Below, one piece after another: positions 23,974 through 34,582 of a stretch of 64,000 bases of DNA. The notes under the pieces were generated by a model that worked only from the letters and a program-made list of their open reading frames with translations, had not been told where the DNA came from and did no database searches. Both the position numbers and the translations under genes were made by a program. The stretch lies in assembly GCF_019112545.1 (NCBI RefSeq), contig NW_025064884.1, forward strand, positions 1,100,906 through 1,164,905, given 5' to 3'. Within the stretch, counting starts at the first letter, position 1. Each line of letters opens with the position of its first letter. This DNA comes from Guyanagaster necrorhizus (Eukaryota; Basidiomycota; Agaricomycetes; Agaricales; Physalacriaceae).

Positions 23974-26900
23974 CGACCATCACTATCCATCACAGCTGTA
24001 CACCAGAATGTTGTTTTAATCACTTGCTTTCGACGCCGGTGGATAAGGAAACCTGTGGGCCGAGTTTCAGAATGGGAAGGCTGAAGGCTCGATTCCTTCT
24101 CAGCCACTCAACTCTGCCCACGCAAGTGCCCAGGGCAAGACACATACAACGAGCCCGACATCCGTCGGAAAAGGGTGATGAAGCCCCTCGATACCCTATA
24201 CTTTGATATATCTGGACGGCTAACTCTCACCCTGACCGAGAGATACAAGAGGCGCCCTAGATCAGGGTGTCAAGAATATATTTTCGCCAACGGAATCGTG
24301 CCTGCAACATGCATACAGTCACCTTCATGCGGCGTCTTCCTCGGTCTCCTGCACCAAAGTCTTCGACATCCATTCCGCTCTATCAAACGTCTTTTCGACA
24401 GCATCATGAATTTTGAGATGCTTGCTTGACACAGCACAGGTATTGGCATCTTGCCCGGAATCCAAGGGTGGCTCGCCGTTCTGATTCGAGGAAAGACCGT
24501 CGTTACCGAGAAAATCACTGGTATCCCCATCATCAAGCTCAGTGAAGATACGTATTGGTATGTGCCCTACGCGCTCTCCGTCTCTGAATTTGTGCTTGAC
24601 ATCTCGGACTGCGTCAAGATGTCGTTTACTCGGGATGAGAGAAGTTGGTGGATGGTCCGCTAGTCTCCATAACTGAAGGTGCTCCAAACGTTGCGAGAAC
24701 TTTTGCTTTGCCTGAGATGTTCACGTAAGGTATCGAAAATGTAGTGGCGGATATTGCATAAGAAAGCAAGGAGGCATAGGAAAACTAGGGCATCAACCGG
24801 CTGATACATTCGGGTATGCCGGTGAATATAATAATGAGGATGAGTTTCACTTTCCTATAGTCGAGACTAAATACTAGATAGCATACCCATATACGTGACA
24901 GCTCCGGACGAGACCGTAATACCGAACACGGCTGCTTGAATGTCGAGAATATAAAGCAGAGCCTGAGCTGTTGATAGATCGATGACGAGCTGGTTCTTGT
25001 TTGAGTTCCTCCATTTCTACCGCGAGGGCAAGAACCGACTGATACACTGTGGCCGTTCTCCTCCCATAGCGCGCAAATGTTCTCCGGTTCCGACTGGTGA
25101 GCCCGACGGGTGAGCCTTCGAAGAACAGAGTAGGGCAACCACTGTATCAGCTTGTGTGTAAGGCGGGGGATGTTGATTCTGCTCAAGATCCGGAGAATGG
25201 TGTTGGACGACGTATAATTAACATCTCATCCTGTAGGACATGTTAAAGGCTGCTGCAAGGGAAAATGCTTGTGAAGTACCTCGGCTGAAGGCTCTTCCGG
25301 TCGGGGGTCGTCGCGAAAGTTCTGGATCATCAGTTGCCGAGCCTTTTTATCTTAGCATACGCATTGTCCAGGACAAGCCACTTTGCCTCTACATAGTCAA
25401 CATCCATACCTTCAAGGATGAGGCTGTTGAACCATGCTTTCGTCCAGAAGACCTTGTGAAAGAAAGCGCCAGCGTAAGATGGGGTGTTTGATGTGTGCTC
25501 TGGCAAGCTAGAGGGAATATTACAAACAGTCGCACAGTTCGACATTGACCTATCCTTTGCCAGCACCTAGGCAATGGCGTGTCGGTAACTTGGTTGTATA
25601 CATCCAATACAAAGCTTGATATATGCGCTTCCCACGCAAAGGCGGTCTTAGTGAAGGAAATATTTGCGGCCATCATCCATTCGTAGAAACATTTGCTCCC
25701 GATGAACCTGCAAGTGCATTGTCAGAGGAGGAGATAAATCTTTTGATATATCCTACTCACTGGGATGCACACCAGGAAGATGAACATTTTCGACAAAACT
25801 TGAATTTGAGCACAATTGTTACGTTTTGGGAGCATCGTTTGGAGATCAACGAATTTTGGGGGAATCTAAATCCCATGCCAGAGATACATTTCGGGAGCAC
25901 ACAGATTTTATGTAAAATCTGTGCCGAGATCTACCTCTGAAAATGTCATCTTGTTGCACAGATTCTGGTTGATCTCAAATTCTCATCTTTCCGGCATGAT
26001 GGAGACAAGAATTCTCGAGCAGAAGGTCCATGCTGAAGGGAATAGTCGCAGACATTGAAAGGTGGTAGTTGGGTGGTTGATGGGAGCAGTCAACGTTCCC
26101 ACGGTTGGTGCTGGTTCATGCTATTGGGCTGACAAAATCTCCATACTCAGATATTTATTTGGTAAACTTTTTCGGACTTGGACCCAGGTACTGTCCTTAA
26201 TTCAGGGCAAGGATCTCGAATACAAAAAAAAAACCACTCATAATCAGCAAAGGAATGATCTTGAATCTCGAATTTCCTTTCCCCTCTTCCGCGTTCCCAA
26301 CAATAGTAGCATCATCGCCAACATTCTCCTCCTAGCTTTTCATCACAGTATTGACTTTCTAAGACCCGGTTTTCCAGCCTTGACCGTCCTCTTTCCAGCG
26401 TCCTCGGCAACCACGGGACCAGGAGAATTATCCCAACAAAAATTACGGGGATCTCCAACAGGCGTCGGTCGGGTAGTGCTTTTCAGCAGTTGCACAGCAC
26501 ATACTTGGGTGGTGATTCTCTGCCGTCTGCTGTCACGGTACCGGTGCAAGCGCAGCACATTGATGGCGATTTGACGCCCTCCCGTGCCTCATGTTATGAG
26601 GAACGTTTGTATTATCCCATGCCAAGCAATGAGAGGCGGCGAAGTAGTTGCTATACCGTTTCCCGGGGAACCGATCATGATTTACAACAGTCAGAACCAA
26701 GAAGTTACGAAGCCGAGAACACTGGTACTTAGTACTCAAGGTGTCAGCTTGACTATCTATATAGGCTTCGAAATGTCAGCTGAACCGAACGAACCTTATA
26801 TCCTGATTGAAATTCGGAAGCGCCCAAAACCTCTTGCAAATCCTAAACATAGGTTCGTAACCTCGAGGCCACTGCCTACGCGTCATTGATCCGCTTGATG

Positions 26901-27094
26901 ATAGTTATATTGAATGTAAAAAAAAAAAGGCAAAGTACAGTAGAATAGATATACATACAATTGAAAAGACAAAATAAGATGCAATGTGTATACTACATGT
27001 CCCTGAGATGATGAAGATACGGACTAACGGGAAACAAACCTTTCAATAAAAATACACACCATTTCATTGTGTTAACATACATTCCGTCCGCCAT
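23974..27094. other. Long gene-poor stretch with unexplained ORF fragments
   Basis: Several fragments look protein-like but could not be joined into a gene: a minus-strand ORF 24325-24687 ending FDRAEWMSKTLVQETEEDAA, a minus-strand frame around 24950-25120 containing VYQSVLALAVEMEELKQEPA, a minus-strand ORF 25330-25566 with GAFFHKVFWTKAWFNSLILE, and a plus-strand ORF 26584-26889. No family was recognised. They may be exons of one decayed minus-strand gene or chance ORFs. Confidence 0.35.
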
Positions 27095-29096
27095 TCAGAT
27101 AGCCTGGCCAATCATGACACCCGAGGCCTCCGTCCATTGATTCCACATGACCTCTCGTGTCCGTTCGTTCGACATCAGCGTCGCGAAACGGACGACCTCC
27201 CATGCATCGTAGAAGTTGCTCGCCAGTCCAAAGCTTATCCTTACGACTCCAAGCTCCCGCCCAACGAGATGCTCAAAATCCTTCAGAGTTACTCCGCTGT
27301 ATAGCTGTTTCATATCGTCTTGGATTTCGAGGATAGCGGCCGCCCCGCCCGGATTACACATACACCCAGTACGAAGAGATATATTGTGCTGAGAAGCAGC
27401 ATGTTCGATGAATGAGTTGGGAAGCATATCACCCGACGGCTATGGAGGCTAATGGGTCAAGGGATCAAACTGGTGGACTAGCGTGAAACTCACAGATAAG
27501 AAAATCAAAGAAATAATTGAGCCAGTGTCCGCTTGCTCGCCTACTGAGCGAAGCCGTTTTGAAGGTGTCCGTGAAAGAATACGGACAACGGGTGTCCCAA
27601 TTGTGTCGTGACGCAGTCGTGTAAGTGAGGAAACAACATAGTGTAGGAGCGTGGTAAGTCGTAGAGGAAGAAAAGGAAGGCAAGCTGAAAGAAATCGTAG
27701 GCCATCTGTTATCGCAGGTAATGTTAGATAGTTAATGGTTCCATCCTGAAATTGGAGATCTTTAGTCGTCATAAATGGTGAACAACGGTGACCGCACGAA
27801 CCTCAAATTGTTCATGAAGGCTATGCGATCTGGTGACAATACTTCCAGGCACCTGAACGACGTCGACGGTTCCACCAGCAAACCAAGGGCGTTTCAGCTG
27901 TGCCAGGAACGACTTTTTGACAACAAGAGCTCCGACACCTGTTGGGAAGCCAAACATTTTGTAAAAGGAAATTGCCATCGCGTCAACGGGCGTGTCCTTG
28001 AGGGACACCAGCGATGTCGGCGCCAGAGCGGCGGCGTCAAGGATCGTATTATATCCTAATGAGGATGCATATTCAATAAGAGAAAGGGAGGTTTTAGAAT
28101 TTGTAATGTTTGATTGTCCGGTTAGTGCGAATAAACACGGCAAAAGATCTTTAAATCGAGGGCGATTACGGAGGAGGGTGTTCTGTGGGATTTAGCGTCA
28201 GATATAAGATGTAAAATAGCGTATACACCGAGATTCTACCTTTGCTAGAACCGGATCTATACCACCATGAGGTGGAGAAGGGATGTAGCAAACCCTAGAG
28301 CCGCGTACAGTTGCAAATTCCCGGATGCCATGAACACTATTATGGGAATCTGCCGAAAGAACGTAGGTACTGCCTCCAGAAAATGGGAACGACTCCCCCA
28401 CGAGTTTGAGGGCACCGGTAGCATTGGTTGTAAAGACAACGGTGTACTCGGGAGGCGCTTGAAAGAATGAAAGCACCGCTGCTCTGGCTTCGTCTGCACA
28501 TTTTAGGGATAGCTTGGAGCTGTAAATAATAAATTGGACAACGTAAGGGACAATCTAGGGCAGAGACGGACCTATTGCTGACTGAATGGGTATTTCCGAG
28601 GACACTGCGATGCAAAAAATCGGTATGGACGCGTATGAGGCTCTCAGGATAGAGGGCGCCGCCCATGTAGTCAACAAATGTCTCTCCGGACGTCTCGAGA
28701 CGCGTGAAGTCGGTACGACGGAGGGTATCGAGTATCCAGGTGAGCCGATACTCTGCTGACAAATGGGGAATATGAAACAAAAGCAAAAGGGGTGGACGTA
28801 CCCGGAAATTCTCGTAGAAAGTCATTGTACGCCATGGCAGCATCATCGGATATAATCTCTTTCGGAGAAAGATAAGAGAGACGCCTATATGCATAGGTGC
28901 CGTCAGCTGGCCGTCGCTTGTTTTCATTGTCGCGATATTGGGATTTCTCGTTTACGAGGAGGAATTCTGAGGTTCCCTTGGAAGGCATGGAGGCAAGGGT
29001 GGAAGAACTTGCTGTCGCGCAGACGAGCTGGGAGAATACGGTAGACTGTTTCCGGCGTACCGAACGGGGGATAGGCTGAGACTGGGAATGGCCCAT
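27095..29096 (-). CDS. PLP-dependent class V aminotransferase, MoCo sulfurase-like
   Basis: Resembles the N-terminal, cysteine-desulfurase-like domain of molybdenum cofactor sulfurases, which moves sulfur from cysteine onto the cofactor. Six exons on the minus strand: 28802-29096, 28572-28755, 28240-28519, 27802-28182, 27494-27745, 27095-27439, closing to 578 residues. In order: GETFVDYMGGALYPESLI (family start), FTTNATGALKLVGESFPF, SFYKMFGFPTGVGALVVKK with the PLP lysine at about residue 328, DGTINYLTLPAITDGLRFL, and SLRTGCMCNPGG, whose Cys at about 490 or 492 corresponds to the persulfide cysteine of RTGCFCN in MoCo sulfurases. The protein ends after ELGVVRISFG...NFYDAWEVV, with no C-terminal MOSC domain, so it is not a complete two-domain sulfurase and the substrate is uncertain. 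The start at 29096 is the first ATG; the basic, serine-rich N-terminus could be a targeting sequence. Confidence 0.85.
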
Positions 29097-30619
29097 GCTA
29101 GTTGTCACTAGTTGTCAGAGCCGGTGGTGGTTGGAGAAAAGGGAGGAAGGCACTTTATATGCAGGTTCGGCGGTATCCGACGGTATACGGCTGGATCTGA
29201 TACATCTGGTAGATGGCAGTGAGCGTTCCGCCAACGTTAAGTAACGGGAATTTGTAGGAAACAAGAAAGAAAAGAGAAGGCAGCTCAGCGAAGTGATCGC
29301 CCTGTCAAACAAGATGAAACAAGCACCCAACGCCGTTCGACGCGTCCGCCGCCAGATATCGCTGCAATATCTTCAGTCTGTTTGGATCAAAGCCCCTCGA
29401 GGCACCAACTGTTCTTCCCTGCATTCCATTTAATCTATTGCCGGTCAGCCTGGTCTCGAACGAACGTGAGCTAGCGCGTTCATTATGCTCGATCAGACCT
29501 GTCGGAGCCGTGTCACGGACGTACGGATATCAACTGCCATTTTCAGCGCGTCCACGTTGTGATGGACAATCCCTTCCCCTTCCCCTTTCCCTTCCCCTAG
29601 GAAAAAACAGACAAGAAGCACCGATACTCCGATAGATCCTGTCGCCCTGCCTTCTTCCTTGCGCAGACCGAGGACGCGAGAACCCTCCTCTTTTAGCATC
29701 CAGCCGCTCCCGAGGCCAGAGTCTGCATTGACAGCCGAAACGCAGGCACGAATAGCCCAATCCGCACTATGTGAGGACTGAGATAGTCAGTCTATGTGTG
29801 GTCGGTCCATCAAGACAATTCGAATGTGGTCAAACTTGATAAGTGAGATATGTGTCATCATCAAAACAAACAGTATCCTCGAGTAGCCCTGAGATGTCCA
29901 GAGCCAAGCACGAGACCATTCCGGCTAAAAGCATACTGGGAGTCGAAACCACAAGGGGCTAGAATTTTTGATAGCACAGTCAATACCAGCTATACCATTA
30001 CTTTCTCCGATGGTCCAGGTTTCTGGCCAGTAACGGACTCTTCTGTTACAAACCAAGATACAACACTGCAATTAGACTTTTCCCCGATGTACAACTTCTG
30101 AGCAACAAGATACAGTTTTGGCATCTATTGAAACTTGAATGAACCGGCACTTTCAAGATGAACCTATTCAGAGGACAGGCCCGGCGAGCTGTAGCACCTA
30201 CCTACCGAGTCACGGATATAGCCTCAATGGCTCTCTGAGCTTATCCGATGATCACCGTAATTCATTTGGTCCCAACGAGCCCAAGGCATAAAAGGCTAGT
30301 TTCAGAGCATATCCCCGTACAAGACCTCTAGCGCCCAAGAAGCGCAATCGTTGTTGGTGAACAAAAAACTGCGCTATCCATAGGCATTAACGGGGAAAGA
30401 TACGAAGCCAGGTAGTTAAAGCCGGTGTATGGGGAGAATTAGGCTCGGCGTTTGCCACAGTTCTGCCTTCAAGGCCGTTACAGCGGGGCCCTAACACGAA
30501 CAAAGCATTCCGGTTCGACGGTCCGACCAAAATGACTCCAATACAAAGTCACCAATTGAGTGCAATCTTGAGCGAGCACCACAGCCTTTAAAGCACGTCA
30601 GCACTCATTCATTTATCCA
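29097..30619. other. Intergenic, no gene recognised
   Basis: No ORF here shows family motifs. The notable sequence is a pyrimidine-rich tract at 29571-29599. Confidence 0.45.
29571..29599 (-). other. G-rich tract, potential G-quadruplex
   Basis: The plus strand is C/T only; the minus strand reads as five runs of three or four G separated by two or three A. That satisfies the usual four-run quadruplex pattern. It lies about 475 bases upstream of the aminotransferase start, on the same strand as that gene. Confidence 0.5.
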
Positions 30620-31708
30620 CCAGAAACTTTGGATGCATCTATCCTTTCCTTGCCGCCTTTCATTCAAGTCCAGGGTGTGATAAACATCCGGATGGTTGGA
30701 GGATACAAAACCGCGATGCCTTCGACCATAGTTGAACCTGGAATTGTATTCAGATCCGGAGAACTATCAGGCGTAACGGAGAATGGTAGAGAAAAAAAAC
30801 TTCATCTCACATGGCATCGGCCGCATCTTCGATTTTCACTCCGATACTGAGGTATCGTCCTACAATACTGCTACTCTTGAATCGAGGGAGTCACAACTGT
30901 CCGTGCAGTAATAAGTGAGCCGAATGTCTTTGATCCTGCGAGCCTTACTCTGCGGTGAGCCTCCGGCTTCGTATTTTGGCCGTTCAATGCCACAGATTCG
31001 GACCGAAAGACCACAAGCCTTCGACAAGGATGAAATTCAAGTGCGTTTACAGCGGCTGGCTTATAGATTTGTCTTTTCAATTCGTGCAGACATTTTTAGA
31101 AGTATACGAAGAGATCTTGACCTTTGCCGGTCTGGCCTTTAATGCGATCTTGCGACATTTATTCGACAACCCGGAGGAACCGGTTCTGGTGCATTGTACA
31201 GGTTCGGGATGTCTGCGGTTATCGCTTAGTGATGCATCTGACCAGGGAACGTGTAACTGGGAAAGATTGAACGGGGCTGGTATGTGCGGTGCTTTTGATG
31301 GTCAGTACATACTTAGTCTAGTTCTCAGCTTGTGGTTACTGACCGTATGGTTCGTATGTGTTACGGCAGATACTTGGAGTTGATGATCAAGATATCGTAA
31401 ACTATTATGCTCTCGCGACGCATGGTCTCGAGCCTGCTATTCCGTTGTTTACCGCGCGACTTCAGAAGAACCCCAACCTTCTGTAGCAATTTTGAAGGCG
31501 CGGTCAAAACGTGTAATTCGAAGTCCATATATTTGCGTTTCGATCTCTTGATTATTTCTGCCTATAGGCCAGAGACAATGGCATGGTCGCAATGCTACAG
31601 ATGATACGGGAGAAGTTTGGTGGTGCGGAAGGATATGTCAAGAAATATAACAGTATAGATGACGAGGATATTGAGATGTTGCGTAGAAGACTTCTTGTCG
31701 CTGTGTAA
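30620..31708 (+). pseudogene. Tyrosine phosphatase (Y_phosphatase3-type) pseudogene
   Basis: Clear remnant of a fungal tyrosine/serine phosphatase: PPFIQVQGVINIRMVGGY, IVFRSGELSGVTENG, FISHGIGRIFDFHSDTE, TVRAVISEPNVFDPASLTLR, FLEVYEEILTFAGLAFNAIL, PEEPVLVHCT, GVDDQDIVNYYALATHGLEP and VAMLQMIREKFGGAEGYVKK follow in family order. Lesions: a frameshift at the A8 run 30792-30799, a second near 30880, the FDFRSD arginine changed to His, loss of an intron acceptor (AA at 31255-31256 where AG is expected), and TGA at 31268-31270 replacing the catalytic Arg of HCxAGKDRTG. No ATG precedes the first exon in frame. The gene end, QMIREK...LLVAV and TAA at 31706-31708, is intact. It is clearly non-functional. 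Confidence 0.8.
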
Positions 31709-32326
31709 TGTATTTGAGAGAGCTGTCGTTTAACTGTAAATTTAAAATTTGGGGGTCCTTGCCTAAAAAAAAGTCACCTAATAGGCGTGAGAAAGTCGGG
31801 ATTGACGGCGCCTTACGAGACTCTTTCGACGACCACCATCACTCGTCTTTCTGTCTTTCCGTCTCTTCCAGATCTTGGTGCCGAGTGCTTATCTTCCGTT
31901 CCGTTTCATTTTTCTGTAATAAATCTCTATTGGATCGCTCAAGCCCCTTGGCGGATTCTGAATGGTCCTTATCCATGGTCCGACCCGGAAAAATGTTGCC
32001 GTGGGCTTGATCTATAAGGTGCCGATGGTGCGTATCATACATTTTTATTCGTGTATGTTTTGCTGATTCTGTTGAAATAAGGCCAAACGTTTTGGAAACA
32101 AACAGTATTCCGGTGAGCTGCCGACACGTCCAGCAGCGAGCAAGCCATGAACCTCACCAGCGAACTGTAATTCCGTTGATAGCGCTGCAAGTCACTGTGC
32201 ACTAGTCTCACTTGTCTGAGGCGTCGTCTCCTCCTTTCGACTTGGCATCACCTCGTCCCATGTCTCATTCTCCTCATTTATAACCCCACGCCCAAGACAA
32301 GGAATGTCGTGCAACTCTGTTCCACC
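31709..32326. other. Intergenic, no gene recognised
   Basis: Overlapping short ORFs at 31708-32042 without motifs; probably the promoter of the membrane-protein gene at 32327. Confidence 0.45.
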
Positions 32327-33917
32327 ATGGCTACTTCCAGCTCATCCTCGGAGGAAGACAGGCCTGAGATTTTCCGTGTTTCTTCGTTTTCTCCGACACC
32401 TGGGAAGGAAGAAGGATGTTTACCATCGCCCACGGTAGAGCGGCCTGGCACACCCCTCTTCCCCGCTGACGCGGGACTACAGGGATGGAGGTCCTTAAGC
32501 CACTCCACAGTTACTAGGTTATCTCCGCTTTCGAGTCCTGGAGGCTCCACGGAGTCCTATGTATCCGCAGAAGGGATGGCCGAAATTTCACGTTTATTTT
32601 CAGGTTCACCTAAGCGGTCCATGTCCACGAGAAGCTCCACCTCATCGCCGTTGAACCCCGCGAATATGCAATCTGTTGCTCAACAGTCTGCATTATCGCT
32701 CTCGGAATCCAATGAGATACCACCAGAGGATATTAGAGCTATATGCCACCTGCCCAACACGTTACTTCGAGACTCCACGATCGCGTATAGGTTCGCAGGT
32801 GATGCGCCTCTCACCCGCCGATTTCCCCGCCATCGGGACTCTGTGTTGTCCTTGTATGGTGTTCCCGTCCTGGCTTCCGATTCAAGATACCCTTTTGCAG
32901 CAGCAGGCGTACGCGACTGTGGGCTCGTGGCATATACCTTTGACCCTTTGGCGGCTGATCTAGTAGTTGATGACGACGACGAATCGCTCAGAGGTGCAAA
33001 GACTGACGGTCTGACTCCATGCGGCGTCGTCAACGTCGCGATGCTCGCCCTCACGATGATTGCCCTCATATCGCTATTTGTGGTTTATCCTGTGGTGTCG
33101 TTCTTTAAGGATAGTCATAGAAACCGGCTCGTAGTGGACAATCCCTTTATTAACTCAACGGGTCAGGCGGAAGACACCATTCCAACGAGTCGGCTCGGTG
33201 CGAGGAGCAAGATCCTATTCTTGCAAGTATTTCTTTTTCTATATAGGCGTTTAGCGGTTTTATCATTTGACTAATAGCTTCGTTTCGAGTAAGGATGTTA
33301 CGCTTGGCTGGGATACAGTTAACAAACCTGGAGAGTACAGTCTCACCTTCAAAGCCGAGTTCGATGAGGACAATCGTCCACTTGTTAACGGTCTGTCTTT
33401 TATATTTGCTCCGGCATTCGCTTCCTGACATGCCGTCCAGGCAATGATCCTGTACGGTTCACAACGGTCTTTTCAAAATCATTTATCGCGAGGATTTTCA
33501 AAAATCTATTGGTCTTCGATGGGTCAGCGGGCGCAGTCCATCTTCACAGACCCGTCTGCATCAAGACAGGCGGATATGTGGAGATTTCGTACAGATCTGT
33601 GGGCGACCGTGAAATCAAGAGGTTTGCTGTAAGTTCCCTCTTACTGATTTTGAGTACTGTTGTAAATACACCTATTAGTGGTATACCGAACTTGAGGCTG
33701 CTTCATGGCTGGATTTGACTATCAAACCAGGTGAGTCGGATTAATACTAGTGTGACGGGACCGCAGTTAACGTCGTATCACAGGAGGAGGTGACAGTAGG
33801 AGTAAAGAACAAGCGGTTTGGATCGACTATGTGAAGTTTTATGAACGCTCCGGTACTTCATTCTCCGGTCCTTGTCTTGAAACGTCACCCACGTACAACG
33901 TGGTATTTTCTCCCTAG
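32327..33917 (+). CDS. KRE6/SKN1-like type II membrane protein, short ectodomain
   Basis: Five exons (32327-33226, 33255-33390, 33441-33628, 33679-33730, 33784-33917) close to 469 residues. Residues 1 to about 230 are a serine/proline-rich cytosolic region. Residues about 235-259 (VVNVAMLALTMIALISLFVV) are the single membrane segment. The sequence around it (YPFAAAG...FDPLAADLVVDDDD, then VVDNPFINSTGQA) matches the N-terminal and juxtamembrane part of basidiomycete KRE6/SKN1 beta-1,6-glucan synthesis proteins. After it, EYSLTFKAEFDEDNRPLVNG aligns loosely with the family's E-Y-x-L-V-F-S-D-E-F-N start of the GH16-like domain. The luminal part is only about 205 residues (KRE6 ectodomains are about 400), and I find no E-[IL]-D-x-x-E catalytic motif. 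The end, AVWIDYVKFYERSG, recalls a beta-sandwich edge strand. It could be a degenerate paralogue or a protein that only borrows the KRE6 anchor. Confidence 0.65.
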
Positions 33918-34582
33918 GTTTTTCGTAGGTCATAAATAGCGCCCATCAGTTATTCTGACGAATTCATTGTGACGGTGACTAGACAATCTGTTGTAACTTA
34001 TATCTTTGTACTTATACCCACATTATCTTTTTGTAGTTTGGGTGTACTGTTACTTGTCGCACACTACTTGCATGTACGTTTATAATGCGACGAAAAAGTG
34101 GCGTCCTATTGGAGTCACAATGAGAGGGAAAGCACCCGAGTCGATCGACATTCTAAAAAAGATACCGGCATCAACTAATCATCAACTTTGTATATTATTG
34201 CGTCGGCGCCCGGCCGACCTTTTCTTGGAAAATGCCCAAAAATCTTGGCAAGTCAGGACAGGACAGGACGAGGAACAAGGGCAGAATTTCATTTAGGTGA
34301 TTTGTGTGCCTGCGACCTATCCCCATGGAATGATTCGCAGAAGAGGAACGTACTTGTCGATCGGCAAGAACAGTAAGTATCCACGCCAGGTCTTCGCGGT
34401 GAGTCCAACATCCAAAACGGAAATATCAGACTTCAATTGATCGTAGTCACCGGCCATGGTTGTTGTTGAATACCGGGGATCCCATGCTGGCGGCCCTGGC
34501 GGATCACCTTGGGCGCGTCCGAGCGATAGGGGGAGGTGAACGGACTAGTATTTATGCCTACACCAGGGTTCAGGTTTGGTCA
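33918..34582. other. Intergenic, no gene recognised
   Basis: Short ORFs only. The region likely holds the 3' end of the KRE6-like gene and the promoter of the next one. Confidence 0.45.

Noticed and set aside
28340..28927. 195-codon minus-strand ORF
   Set aside because: It reads across introns of the aminotransferase gene in the wrong frames for most of its length.
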